A program made the position numbers and the translations under genes. A DNA stretch of 64,000 bases from Oidiodendron maius Zn (Eukaryota > Ascomycota > Leotiomycetes > Myxotrichaceae). The stretch lies in the NCBI GenBank assembly GCA_000827325.1, contig KN832876.1, forward strand, positions 62,001 through 126,000, written 5' to 3'. The notes beneath the pieces are model-generated. The model was not told where the DNA came from, did not search any database, and worked only from the letters and a program-made list of their open reading frames with translations. Shown here one piece after another: positions 36,330 through 47,446 of this stretch; positions within the stretch are counted from its first letter, which is position 1; each line of letters opens with the position of its first letter.

Positions 36330-37673
36330 AAGCCGCTTTCCATGGCGGGTTTTCACAGGAATCAGTAAGAAACGGCTCGATTCAGCCGGCCGGCTTCAGG
36401 GGACCTGCCATGCGCATCTGAGGTCATACCAAGGTGCAGCGCTTAACCACATCCGTAGAATATTGACGAAAGCTTTCCCAACCAGTCCATCTTCGCGCGC
36501 AAGTGAGGTTCGCGATCGATCGATCGACCCGTGCTCTGCCATTGATCTCGACCTTTGGTCTTGCCGCTCTCTCTCCGTGCCCTCGATGATGACTGTCGTG
36601 ACTGCATCCCGGCGTTGGAGGCAAATTTGATGCATCCCGCGTGACCAGAGATCGTCAGCCTCTGCCTAAGATATCGATCGACCTGGTGCTGAATTAGAGT
36701 TCCAAACCCTTCTGGAAATTAGCTGTCATATTAAATCGGAGATTGGAGCGTCTCCACCGCCTACGACTTGACCTCTAACGGCGCTGAAGAACCACGTAGT
36801 GTATGCTACGTAGTTTTTTGCCACCTCAATCTCCCTCGTATCAGCCCCTTTCCCAAGCGTGCGCCTGTAGTGCATTGCACCACCAAGCAAACGAAACAAA
36901 TCTCGCCTCTCCCGCAACAGCGCCCCTAGCATTCTTCGCGGCTTCCAGAGGCTCCACCAGAGCTTCCATGCATGGAGAACACGAGGCTCCTGGGGCATCT
37001 TGTGGTTTGGGGTGGTTCCTGAAACGGGCCTGTCCCTACTGCATGGCCCCCCTTTTTGGCCTCTCCACAATGACGGAGCGGCCATTCTTACTCAGAAATA
37101 CTCCGCGGCCCAATCATGTCTAGATGACGCTGCTGAAGTGAGAGCTCATGGGACAGCGGACGACCAGCTATCGACTTGCTTTGCCGTGCCTGTCTTGTCT
37201 TGGACGGCTTCCAGCCCTGCATCATACCGCCTCTCCCTTCCCTTCCCTTCCCTTTCCCTCCTGCTTCCAAATCTCAGCACCACCGTCCAATCGGTGGTAT
37301 TTTCCCCCTCTCTTTCATAATTCCACCGAGCCTCTCTCTCTAAAACACAACTGAGCATCTCGAATCCATCGTCGTGGTCGATGGCGGCTTCGGGTCGAGC
37401 CTTGTCGAGCCTCGGCCAGGCCACGCCTGACGCTTGGCCTTGTGAGGGCTTACCTGCTGTACATAGCTCTCCTATGCAATAGCTCTCTTTATATATGTGA
37501 CATGCTCCTTGAGTACACCTTAGATAATTACGTCTCCTTGTCTCACTCTCTTCTGGGCTAGCCATTGCGTCCGCTACCTCTGTATTACTATAATTACTCT
37601 CAGTCCCTACCACAAGCTCTATTCGTTCGATTCCGGCTCGTCAAATCGAAACGCCTGGGCTGCCTCCCATCCG
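36330..37673. other. 1.3 kb gene-free region upstream of the phosphotransferase-like gene
   Basis: No recognisable gene on either strand. It contains a pyrimidine-rich stretch at about 37229-37330 (TCCCTTCCCTTCCCTTTCCC) and two ATCGATCG repeats near 36510. The CT-rich part lies upstream of the plus-strand gene, as expected for a promoter. Confidence 0.5.
37229..37330 (+). repeat. CT-rich promoter-type tract
   Basis: Pyrimidine-rich low-complexity sequence with a CCCTT unit repeated about three times at its start. Position and strand fit a core promoter element of the downstream gene. Confidence 0.5.
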
Positions 37674-39039
37674 GTGTCCCTCCTGCGTCGTCGTCTTTCC
37701 TGTGCCCTCGTTTATTATCTGGGCATTTACCTATCCATGCTCAGCGATACTTCCTTCCGTCAAATCCGGTGCCACCCAGATGTCTCCGAGGGTATAGATA
37801 GCAATGCCATGTCCATCCCGAAGAGGATTGCTATCTCTGCCCGGTTTAATTGCAGACCCCTTATGTACTCCCTTCCTGTTCGACGCTTAAAGGAGATACT
37901 CAGCCATATTATCCCCGGCTCGACTCTGGTATCCGCTGAGGAACTACCATCGACGCAGCTCCCAAGACTCTATATTCTCACCATGTCTGACGCCCAGAAA
38001 TTGATTCTCTCCTTTGCCCCAAATCAGTCTACGCGACTGCTTAGGCATGAATCCAATATGCTATCTGCAGAAGCAGCGCTGGTGTCCTTCATAGCAGGCA
38101 CGGCCCAAGCACTCGAACCAGGAAGTTCGTTGCAGACCAGCAGTGCGCACCCACCGCGCTCACCAGAGCTATTCGACTTGGTCCCGAAGATGCTCAAGCA
38201 CTCATCGAGCAACAAAGAACTGGCCTATCCATATAGTATATTCGAGGCGATCACTGGCACTCCTCTTTCCGCACTCTCCATCTATCTCTCGCTTTCCGAA
38301 CGCGGTCTTGTTGACAAACAAGTCGGTTCCATGGCTCGAAGGCTTGCTTCCTTGACTTCTCCATCAGGGTTATTTGGACCTGTTAGTAAGGTCCTTCCTG
38401 ATCCCTTTACTGCAGCGTCATCAAGCGCGGCAAAGAAAGGTTCAACAACTTGGTCTGAGGCCTTCCACGCCCTTCTGGAGGGGATCTTAAGAGATGGAGA
38501 AGATATGTCTGTATTGTTGCCATATGAGGTTATTCGAGCATATTACCAACAACACTCCTGTGTGCCTTGACGCGGTGAACGTACCTAGACTGGTGGTACT
38601 TGATGCGGGGTCAGCAACAAATGTGATGATCGAAAGGGGCTCGGCCGACGGAAAATCTACACCAAGTAGGTATCCCAGATTGAGAGGTTTGAGAAGCTGG
38701 AGTCAGGGAGTATTTGGAGACCCACTGATCTCCAGCTGCTTTGAGGATGCAAGCGAAGGGTTTTGGCAAGGCTGGGGTGAAGGCTTCACCGAAGTCATTG
38801 AAGACACTGAAAATACCGAAACTAGATTACTGCTATACAAATGCTTTAGAGCAGTGGTCAGCGTCGTGACAGAATACTACAGGCCGCGCCCTGATAGCAG
38901 CAGGAAAGAATTGGAAGGCCGGAGAATACTGACGAGCGCGTTGGCAGAGCTGGACAAGAGGGAAGGCGCTCTAAAGAGAGTGAGAAGTTCGTCAACGGTC
39001 GAAGGCAGCTCAAAAAGGCTGAAAGCGGAGGGAATTTAA
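37674..39039 (+). CDS. Aminoglycoside-phosphotransferase-like (APH fold) protein with an apparent frame break
   Basis: Fungal protein with an APH/choline-kinase-like fold; substrate unknown. The first frame (to about 38560) contains ELAYPYSIFEAITGTPLSAL, a typical N-lobe/hinge region, and QVGSMARRLASLTSPSGLFG. The second frame (to 39039) contains VPRLVVLDAGSATNVMIE, YPRLRGLRSWSQGVFGDPLI and CFEDASEGFWQGWGE, the end of the APH domain. The two frames differ by one base between about 38555 and 38575; no GT-AG intron of workable size restores the frame, so this is either a one-base sequencing error or a real frameshift. The Brenner loop (HGDxxxxN) is not seen; LDAGSATN is the nearest equivalent. 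The start could also be 37809 (MSIPKRIA), which fits the family length better. Confidence 0.7.
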
Positions 39040-39144
39040 GCATGCGTAGGTGTAGCGACGGCGTTATGGGAAGAGAGACGGCCTTGTATGAAGATACCCG
39101 ACTTACGAGCTGTAATTTACCGATATTAATTAATTTCTTCTCAT

Positions 39145-41174
39145 CTAGGAGTGATCCCCAGTTGACGTTGTGTCACCTTCGTCCCGAGGCAAATGAAATC
39201 CCATCATTCCCATGAGATTCCCCCCTGGCCCCGCCATCCCTGCCTGGCCTTTGAAGCTCTCTAGTAGGTTCTTTGCCAAATTGAAATCGATCTCTACCTC
39301 CTCATCAGAATCGGCCTCATCCTCATTTTGTGATATCAGGGAGTTGTTTGTCTCGTTAGAATGGGCTTTGCCTATCAACGCCGAGAGCTTTTGGGGTGTG
39401 AGTTCCAGATCAAGAGCACCGCCTTCATTCAGTTCGGCCTTCATTCTCTCCATGACCTCTCTGATTTTGGCATCTTCTCTTTCTTCTCCGCTCTCTTCTT
39501 CACTATTGATATCTTTTTCTCGTCTATCCTTCCCTGAATTTTTACCAGCTTGCAATAATTGACCATCCATATTTTCACCAGATTCTTCAGATGGTAGTCC
39601 CATCATCTCTCTCATCATTTTTGCAAACTCCTTCTCGTCGAAGCTGACCTCTTTATCTTCTTCTTCACTGTCGTCGGTTGTATCATCATCGTCATCTATG
39701 TCCATATCATCCAATTCGGCCCCTTCCGCACCGGCCGTCTCATCATTCAAGAAAGCCCCGAATCGCTCAACCATTTTCTTCAAGTCGGCTTCAGTATTCG
39801 CATCACCAAATCCGGATGGTCGGGGTGGTCCAAAAGTTGGTGGAACCTGGGTGGATTTGTTTTCTTGGCCTTTCCCTTGGAGTTCTTTCTCAAAGTCTTC
39901 AAAATTAATGTCTAGCCATTTCTCGTCATCCTCCCTAGCTACGCCCTCCCAATTACTAATGTCTTCATTGGTGAGAAGATCGGCATTATCTTCCGCATTT
40001 AGATCGTCGACTATAATTTTCAACTCCCTTACAAGACGATTGCCGTCATATTTTGAGTCACGCAAGAGCATCTCGAATCCTGAAGTGACTTTCATCCCAG
40101 TTTCAAGTCTTGCATACTTTTGTGCCTTTATAGTCTCCGATAAAGCAGCATTTTCTGGTTCGACAAGAATATTCTTCCACGCTGCGGGTGTCGAGAACTG
40201 TTGCGACTTTAATTGTGCATACAGGACTCTAGTGAATCGAGTTGATATAGTAACGAGATCTTCGGGAGGAAATATTAATTCTGAAGCTATTGACTGAAGT
40301 GTCTTGAGTGCAATTGGATCCCTAAGGTAGAACGCTTCAATGGCAGGAGCTATTGATTGGGGCCGAATGTGTAATATATGAGCCAGTTTCCTTGGAATCG
40401 TAATAGGAGAATGGTGCAAGGAGGCTATGATTTGAGCAGGATAATTTCGAAGACGGTAGAAAGCTTCGGCTTCAATGAGAGGGGAATGAATTATTGTCTT
40501 TGAAGTCTTGATAATATCAATTGCTTCTTCCAGATGCAGGGACTTTGAGATAGAAGTGATTTGTTTTGTGGAAGCAACAGCGGCGTCAAGTGGAATAATA
40601 TAAAGTTCCCCATTATGAAGCCAGACCTGTACACTGTTAGCACGCACGTCCAAAGCTGTATCATCAGTGCGGGACCAACCCTATTATTTGCAATTTCGGG
40701 GTTCAGCCAACGGGGCAGTGCATTAGCAGCCTCAATCAGCAAGAACTCGCCATCTGTGTCTACGACCTTGATCCAAAGCTCTTGAAATTGCTTGCTTAGT
40801 TCTCTGAGGAGATATACTATAAGCCATTCATCTTCAACTGAATCACCATAATTAGTCAGGCCACGAAGATGCATAGTACCTGAACAAAGTCAGCGTATGC
40901 GTACCCTGTGACATAAAATATACACTATACCATTGCCACACTCGATCTGGAGATTAAAGCTATCACGTTGCCAAATATAATCCTTCAATAGCCTATCCGT
41001 TAATCCTATGGACTGTTTCCGGATCACTTCAAGGCGTCCCCGCAGATCTCTTTGTGAATTTAACTTCGAGTCGATGACAAAAAGGGTATATTCGACGCAA
41101 TCATCAGGCAAATACTTTGGAAAGCCCTCAAACCCAGCTTCGAACCCACGAAACTCATCTTTAACATTGTCCAT
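39145..41174 (-). CDS. SGT1: SGT1/ecdysoneless (Ecd) family protein
   Basis: Homologue of human ECD/hSGT1 and Drosophila ecdysoneless, linked to transcription control and pre-mRNA splicing (not the Sgt1 co-chaperone). Exons 41174-40931, 40879-40680 and 40626-39145 give 641 aa. The N-terminal half carries the family core: DDCVEYTLFVIDSKL, WQRDSFNLQIECGNGTMHLRG, VEDEWLIVYLLRELSKQF, VWLHNGELYIIPL and YRLRNYPAQI. The C-terminal half is acidic (DDMDIDDDDDTTDDSEEED) with a conserved short motif EVSFDEKEFAKMMREMMGLP. Both introns have good donors and CTGAC/CTAAC branch sites. It is divergent from PCP1 (285 bp between starts) and convergent with the phosphotransferase-like gene (105 bp). Confidence 0.93.
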
Positions 41175-41459
41175 GGTAGGGTGCGGCTGGATGTACTGTC
41201 GCGAGGCTGATGAGGTTTTCCAAAAAAAGGCCGGGAGCTCTGACGTTTATGTGCAGGGATAAATCGAGCTAGCCCGAACGGGCTGAAAGTAAACACCACG
41301 AAAGCGATCGCGTCTCGACATTGCCACATCAAATCAAGACGAATGTTGCATTTCGCTTTGGAGCTAATGGCTACAATTGGGAATTTTGCATATTCACACC
41401 ATTAAACACCGTCTATTTTCTAGCCCGTCTGAGCCCTTCTAGCTCGCACCATCTCCACA
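41175..41459. promoter_or_regulatory. Divergent SGT1-PCP1 promoter region
   Basis: 285 bp between two outward-pointing start codons; must contain both promoters. No TATA box stands out. Confidence 0.5.
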
Positions 41460-44400
41460 ATGGTGCACGCCGGAGCAGCAGGACTCGATACGCCGCGAAC
41501 AAATCTTGGAGATGCAACTTACCTGACAAATCAACAACTCGATTTCGATATATCGCAAGAGCAGTCTTTCCAGTCACCATCAAAGGATAGTAATAATCTG
41601 GTCCACCAACTACAGAATGGCCGACACGGGGCAATCAATCTCAAAACCCCGCGAAGTCGCGTTGTTCTGAACGACAGGCGGAATCTTCCTGCTCCTCTTG
41701 CTGGAGGAGAGTTTACTCCGCTACTGAAGAGCGCAACAAGGAATAGTGCACTGAGGAACGGCAAAGAAAATGTTGTCCAGACCCCCGCGTTTCTTAAGCC
41801 GGGAGGATTGGACAACATCCCAGAGGATTTCAGCCCGCTACCACAGATGGGCAGTTCGATATACGGTCGAGATTCGCGGAATGCTTCATACATGGCCGGG
41901 ACGCCAATTGCTCACATCGACAGCAGTACGGCGTCTACACCGCTGGCGTTGCTCCCCAGACGAAACGAAGGGCCTGGGATTTTACAAGACGGGAATCAAC
42001 TATCTTTGCGCGAACAGGAAAATGTTATCGACAAGATCGAAAAGGAGAATTTTGGCTTGAAACTAAAGATCCATTTCCTAGAGGATGCGCTGCGGAAAGC
42101 TGGGCCCGGCTTCAGTGAAGCTGCACTGAAAGAAAATACCGAGCTAAAAGTTGACAAAGTTACTATGCAGAGGGAGTTGCACCGCTATAAGAAAACCCTC
42201 ACTGCTGCCGAGCACGACGTTGAGCTGTACCGGCAACAAATCCTCGAGATGCAAGAAAAGGTCAAACGAAAACATGCTAATGAAGGCCATCAAGAGGAAC
42301 TAGACCGGCTTCATCTAGCCTTGGACGAGAAAGAAACTGAAGTAGAAGAGCTAAAGACTAAGGGGACAGAATTCGACAATTTGGAAGACAAAGTCCACGA
42401 TCTTGAAGCCGAGTTACGTGAAAAGGACCGGATCATCAATGACCGCGAGGATGATGTTGACAACTTGAAGGACGAGGTTGATAAGCACCTTGCGACTATA
42501 TCAGATCTAGAGGAGTCTGCAAAGCAAGCTCAGCGCCGAGAAGTGGAGCTGGAAGAGAAAATACAGTCAAGTGAAGACCTCGCCGGAGCGAAAGAGACCA
42601 TCGAAGAGCTGGAGCTGGAGGTAGAACAGTTAAGGCAACAACTGGAAGATGCTAAAGAAGACCGCCAAGAAGCTATCCGGGAAAAAGAGCGTGCTAAGGA
42701 TGATCTGGAAGAATTGCAGGATGAGATGGCTAACAAATCAATCACTACCAAAGGATTAAGCCGCCAAATTGAGGAGAAAGCTAACCGATTGCAAGATGAT
42801 CTCGAAGATCTTCGAGAAAAGCACTCGGACCTCGAGGAGCAATATGGAGATAAGATTCGCCACATCAAGAGATTAGAAGACATGTGTGAAGATTTGAAAC
42901 GAGATAGCGAGGTTGGTGAGCAAAAGCTCAAGGATAGGCTTGATATCTTGGAGAACGAAAAACAGATCGTCACTCGTGAGCGTGGCGAATTGTCAACACA
43001 TCTTGGCACACTACAGAGGGATCTTGAGCAAATGAGTGACGAGAAAAACCTCCTTCAGATTCGACACGACTCCCTCACCGCCGAATCGGCTGGATTGCAA
43101 AAGGAATTGGCCAATTCTCATCAATCCATCCGGGACCTTGAAGAAAAGCTGGGCCACGAGAAAACTCTCGCCCTCACCAACGAGCGTGAAGTTCGAGACG
43201 AGTACAAGGCCGAGATTGATCGACTGAATGACTTGATTGAGGATCTTCGAGCGGATATCCGTGAGAAAGAACGATTGTACGATGATGAAACTGACAAATG
43301 GGAAGCCGAGCGTCGGGATCTCGAGCTGCAGAGAGACCGAGCTGCAGAACAAGCTGCCGGCTTACAAAGGACCATTGATCGGCTACAAGAAACCGAAGGT
43401 AGTCTATCAAGCAAGGAGATGAGACTCCAACAGTTATTGGATAGTGAAGAAGAACGTCACAGAAACAATGAAGCCATGTTGAATCGTCAGATTAGTGACC
43501 TTAACCAGGATTTGCAAACCAGCAGAAGAGCGCTGGAGGAAGTCAAGTCTGAGTTGTCTGGCGTCCGGGAAGAACTTCGTCTCAGCCAACGGGAGCACAA
43601 AACCCTGCTGGAAAAGGTCGAAGGGCTCGAGGACGAAGTCGAAGTTCTTCAAGCTAGCCTAGAGGAAGAGAGTGAACGCGCAAATATGGAACTTTCAGCT
43701 GCAAAGCGGGAATCGGAAAGTCTCCGCGGCCAGTTGCAAACTTCCGAACGGGGCATTATCAATGGAGAGTCTGATCAAGCAAACTCCGTGTTGAGAGATA
43801 ATCAGGCACAGCTACTCAAAGTCCGACAAGAGAAGCAAAATCTGCAAGACCAGCTAGCCATTCTGAACATCGAAATCCATTCTACCCGCGCCTCTAGGAC
43901 TGCAGCTGAAGCAGAACGAGAAGAGCTTCAGATTCAACTGCGAGAGCTTAAGCAAGCGAAAGAAGACACATACCATCGGAGCATTGACTATGTTGATTTC
44001 AGAGGCTCTTCCGATAAGAAAGAATTAGCAGCAGCCAAGAGTACAATCACGGAGCTTAAAGAACGAGTCTATGATTTAGAAGATGAATTAAAGTTGGGTG
44101 GAGGACCTGCTGATGTAGCGGGCGAATTATATTCCCTTCGCTGTGACCTTTCTGCCGCACGACAGAAAGAACTTGAGTATCTACAAAGGGAAGCTGCACA
44201 TAAAGATACTGTCCGAGTTCTGAAGCTTCAGATTGCCGAACTTGAGCAGAAACACCATGATATTGAGATTTCCCAACTCGCAGTCTCCCCACCTCACTTG
44301 TCCGCCAGCGGCTCCGCACAAAAGTCTGAAATCCTCGAAGTACGACACCAGCTTGCAACGACTCACCAATCTCTTAGGGATGCTCGCACACAACTGAAAG

Positions 44401-45518
44401 AGGCAGAAAGAGACGCCGCTCATAAGCTAAAGGCAGCTAAGGTTGAGCTTCAGGCTAGGACAGAAGCTTGGGAGTTGGAAAGAGGTCAACTTGAGCAGTC
44501 ACTCGACGAAGCTCAGCTGAAGAGAGATAAGCATGCAGCCCAAAACAACACCTCTGAAGCGACTATCAGCAGGCTCCGCGGAAAGATCGATCGACTTGAG
44601 AAAGCCCTTCAAGCTGAGCGACGTAATGGTGGCGAGGACCGTACCATGGCCCTTGAGCGCCGTGACCTGCATGAAATGTTGCTCGAGACCCAGCTCCAGG
44701 CCGAGTCCCTCGAAGTTGTCGTCAAGGAACGTGAGAGTACTATTGCAGCAATTACCGCCACTGAGTCAGATCTGCGGGCCCAGCTGAAGAGGGTTCGTGA
44801 TGACAGGGCACTGCAGCGCTCGCGAGCAGCAACAGCACTGGATGAACTGGGGGAACTGGAGCGCAGATTCAGGAAGGCTCAGGAGTCCTGGGATGCAGAG
44901 AAGAAGGCTCTCACACGGGGCGTCCGGTTTACGAATATGTCCCTCTCCATGAACGACGAGTCCGCACTGCAACTCCTGAGACTGGACGCCGAAGAGAGAG
45001 AGAAACGCCACATGAAGGAGCTGAGAGGTTTGTCAATGCAAGTGGAGTGGCTTTATGCCCGGTATAAGCGAGAACAGGGGCTTAGAGCCGCAGCCGCATA
45101 CGTGAAGAGATACATGGGCCTGCAGATCGATTTATACCAGGCCTGGTACGTGTTTTTGGCCCCAATCTATTCTTATCTCATGCCGGCCCTTGTTGGGACA
45201 AAGAAATTGCTAACGTTATGCTGCAGTAACAAAGCCGACCTTGCGCTCTTGCAGAGCACCGGCGTCCAGCTACCGCCGAGACCAGTCAGGGAGAAGAAGC
45301 CGACACTCAAGATGGTGGCGATCATGATCCGCGCGACGATACGCATGCGGAAGGGCGCGGAGCAGTGGGCAAAGAGCAAGAAGATACACGAGGCGTTGAT
45401 AGCGAAGGCAGAGTCGATGAAGAGGAAGGAAGGAGAGGAGAAAGCCGAGTCGCTGGCGAGAAGAAAAGACGCCGTAGTAGCGAAAAGGAGGTCCAAGAGG
45501 AACATGCTTACCGGTTGA
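41460..45518 (+). CDS. PCP1: Pericentrin-like spindle pole body protein (Pcp1/PcpA)
   Basis: Scaffold that anchors gamma-tubulin complexes to the spindle pole body. Exons 41460-45145 and 45227-45518 give 1325 aa. The N-terminal 200 residues are disordered, with many S/TP sites (TPRTNL, SPSKDS, TPRSRV). They are followed by the CM1/centrosomin motif (SLREQENVIDKIEKENFGLK and LKIHFLEDAL), about 900 residues of coiled coil, and the C-terminal PACT domain (RYKREQGLRAAAAYVKRYMG, LQIDLYQACNKADL). Having both CM1 and PACT separates it from Mto1/ApsB, which lacks PACT. The 81-nt intron (GTACGT ... GCTAACG ... TGCAG) has no stop and is a multiple of three, so an unspliced frame hides it; family sequence needs it removed. 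Confidence 0.92.
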   Translation: MVHAGAAGLDTPRTNLGDATYLTNQQLDFDISQEQSFQSPSKDSNNLVHQLQNGRHGAINLKTPRSRVVLNDRRNLPAPLAGGEFTPLLKSATRNSALRNGKENVVQTPAFLKPGGLDNIPEDFSPLPQMGSSIYGRDSRNASYMAGTPIAHIDSSTASTPLALLPRRNEGPGILQDGNQLSLREQENVIDKIEKENFGLKLKIHFLEDALRKAGPGFSEAALKENTELKVDKVTMQRELHRYKKTLTAAEHDVELYRQQILEMQEKVKRKHANEGHQEELDRLHLALDEKETEVEELKTKGTEFDNLEDKVHDLEAELREKDRIINDREDDVDNLKDEVDKHLATISDLEESAKQAQRREVELEEKIQSSEDLAGAKETIEELELEVEQLRQQLEDAKEDRQEAIREKERAKDDLEELQDEMANKSITTKGLSRQIEEKANRLQDDLEDLREKHSDLEEQYGDKIRHIKRLEDMCEDLKRDSEVGEQKLKDRLDILENEKQIVTRERGELSTHLGTLQRDLEQMSDEKNLLQIRHDSLTAESAGLQKELANSHQSIRDLEEKLGHEKTLALTNEREVRDEYKAEIDRLNDLIEDLRADIREKERLYDDETDKWEAERRDLELQRDRAAEQAAGLQRTIDRLQETEGSLSSKEMRLQQLLDSEEERHRNNEAMLNRQISDLNQDLQTSRRALEEVKSELSGVREELRLSQREHKTLLEKVEGLEDEVEVLQASLEEESERANMELSAAKRESESLRGQLQTSERGIINGESDQANSVLRDNQAQLLKVRQEKQNLQDQLAILNIEIHSTRASRTAAEAEREELQIQLRELKQAKEDTYHRSIDYVDFRGSSDKKELAAAKSTITELKERVYDLEDELKLGGGPADVAGELYSLRCDLSAARQKELEYLQREAAHKDTVRVLKLQIAELEQKHHDIEISQLAVSPPHLSASGSAQKSEILEVRHQLATTHQSLRDARTQLKEAERDAAHKLKAAKVELQARTEAWELERGQLEQSLDEAQLKRDKHAAQNNTSEATISRLRGKIDRLEKALQAERRNGGEDRTMALERRDLHEMLLETQLQAESLEVVVKERESTIAAITATESDLRAQLKRVRDDRALQRSRAATALDELGELERRFRKAQESWDAEKKALTRGVRFTNMSLSMNDESALQLLRLDAEEREKRHMKELRGLSMQVEWLYARYKREQGLRAAAAYVKRYMGLQIDLYQAWYVFLAPIYSYLMPALVGTKKLLTLCCSNKADLALLQSTGVQLPPRPVREKKPTLKMVAIMIRATIRMRKGAEQWAKSKKIHEALIAKAESMKRKEGEEKAESLARRKDAVVAKRRSKRNMLTG

Positions 45519-45851
45519 TCATGGCGTACTTGTGGCTGTGATTTGTATTTCTGATTTCTGATGTATAGCCGGCGTTTGATTAAACTGTGATGGCATGAGC
45601 GAATGGTGTTCTACACTCTGGATGGAACGAATGCATTTTTTTTTGATACATAACACAAATATTACGGACAAGGTTTACTTTCAAAGCATTTATTGGATTA
45701 ATTTTGTGACGGATCGGGATTGCATAAATCGTTAATTCCCAGGTATATCCTCCAGGGCAGCGCCCGGCCCTGCCCTGTGGAAAAGTAGCATCTCCTTCCC
45801 TTCTGTGCCTTCCCTGTATGCACAAAACGCCGATGCCCCGCAAAAATCTAT
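45519..45851. other. Convergent intergenic region
   Basis: 333 bp between the 3' ends of PCP1 and the metacaspase gene. Contains a T10 run at about 45636. Nothing else seen. Confidence 0.5.
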
Positions 45852-47446
45852 TTACATGACGAAGAGAAGGTTGGTATCTGTGTTTCAATGTCAGCAGAAG
45901 TAAAGCATAAGTGAGGGAGATGTGGGACATACTTAGTGGGTGGCTACAGCTTAGTTGGGGCTTTTGAGTATACTTGGTGGCAAGCTCGTCTCGGATGCTG
46001 TTGAGCAGCTGGACGTAGCTTTGCTGGGGATTCTTTTTCATGGCGTTTATGAAGGCCCAGGACATGGCCCCAGTGGCCTGGGCGGCGATGGTGGCATCGG
46101 CTCTGAAAGTTCGTCGTTAGCCGTGCACAAAGACAACATCGCGATGAGACCCTTGATATAGGACTACTTACGAAGTTTGGTCATCTTTACTGCCCGACCA
46201 CATGATAACATCGGCTGGCGATGTCTTGGTCGCGACCGTTCTATTATACGCATCGTCGCCGTTCGTTGCCTTCTTGAAGAAGCCCATGGCATTGCTGACA
46301 ACCCCACCAAGATCTCCTCGGCTGTAGGAGGAGATCACACCAAGAAGGCCCTGGCCAGCCTCCTTTGCGAGGTTGGGCTCTTTGAGAACGCCTTGTGTGG
46401 AGTAAATGTATGGCAAGTCGAGGGCAGTTCCGGAATGACAGGAGTCGAAGATCGCGGTGAGTCGCACGCCGGGTTGCAATGGGCGGACCATGATCCTGTG
46501 CATCTCGTCATCGACGATATGGCCGACCTGGCGGAAATCGACAGGGTAGATAACCTCGTCGTACCCGTCCTCTTCGTCCCCATCCATATCCTTGGTCTGG
46601 CCACCATGCCCTATATCACATCAGCAATGCCTACGCTCAGCGAGCCGAGAGCTATCTTACCTGAATAGTGGAAGAAGAGAGAGTCGTTTGGTCGGGCATC
46701 CTTCACGAGCCAGTGCATCGCGCGTAGAATGTTCTGCTTCGTTGGCTGGCTGATGGGGTTCTGCTGGTCGTCTGTGAGGACGACCATATCATCTCGCTGG
46801 TAGCCATACGCCTGATTCAGGAAGGCGGACATGTTCTTTACGTCGTTGATACATCCCCGGAGCTGCCCTCTCTGGCCAAAGTAGTTGATGCCGATCAGGA
46901 GCGCCTTTCGCCGCCCGGAACAGTTGGAGTATTGGAAGGCATAGTGCTGAGGAGCACCTGACCCGAAGGATTGCGGTGTCTGTGGAGGCGGCGCGGGAGC
47001 TTGTGGGTTGCCATTCACATACGAGTTGGAGTGGGCGGTGGGCATGGCTATCAAGGTCAATAACTCAGTCTGCTATAGGTAGGGATGAGATGTATACCAT
47101 GTGGCGCATAGGGTTGGTTCTGCGGTCCTCCATTGTACCCGCCATAGTGTTGAGGAGAAGGCTAGAAGCGATGGTCAGAAGTGAATCAAAGACTGGTCAG
47201 GCGCCACAACTGTACCTGCGCATATCCATATGGCTGCTGGGGCGGGGGAGGTTGTTGATATCCGTAACCACCATGCGGCTGGGGGGACCCGTAGCCCTGA
47301 GGACTGCACGAGCGTTAGAACCTGGACGCGCACAGAAGGAGAAGCCATGGTACCTACGGGTATGGGCTCGGCGGATATTGCTGCTGCGGTGGAGGAGGGC
47401 CGTAGCCGCCTGGGTATCCAGACGGTCCTGGGTAGCCCGACATCAT
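45852..47446 (-). CDS. casA: Type I metacaspase
   Basis: Arg/Lys-specific, calcium-dependent cysteine protease of the C14B family with roles in stress and proteostasis. Seven exons: 47446(or 47443)-47358, 47303-47216, 47161-47098, 47047-46661, 46610-46172, 46102-45933, 45877-45852; 419-420 aa. The prodomain is Gly/Pro/Tyr/Gln-rich ([38 protein letters not shown]). The p20 core follows: [20 protein letters not shown], the catalytic His in [11 protein letters not shown] (split by an intron) and the catalytic Cys in [14 protein letters not shown]. The end is [17 protein letters not shown], a family hallmark recovered only through a 26-nt last exon. Two ATGs stand in tandem at the start; MMSGYPG and MSGYPG are equally possible. 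Confidence 0.94.
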
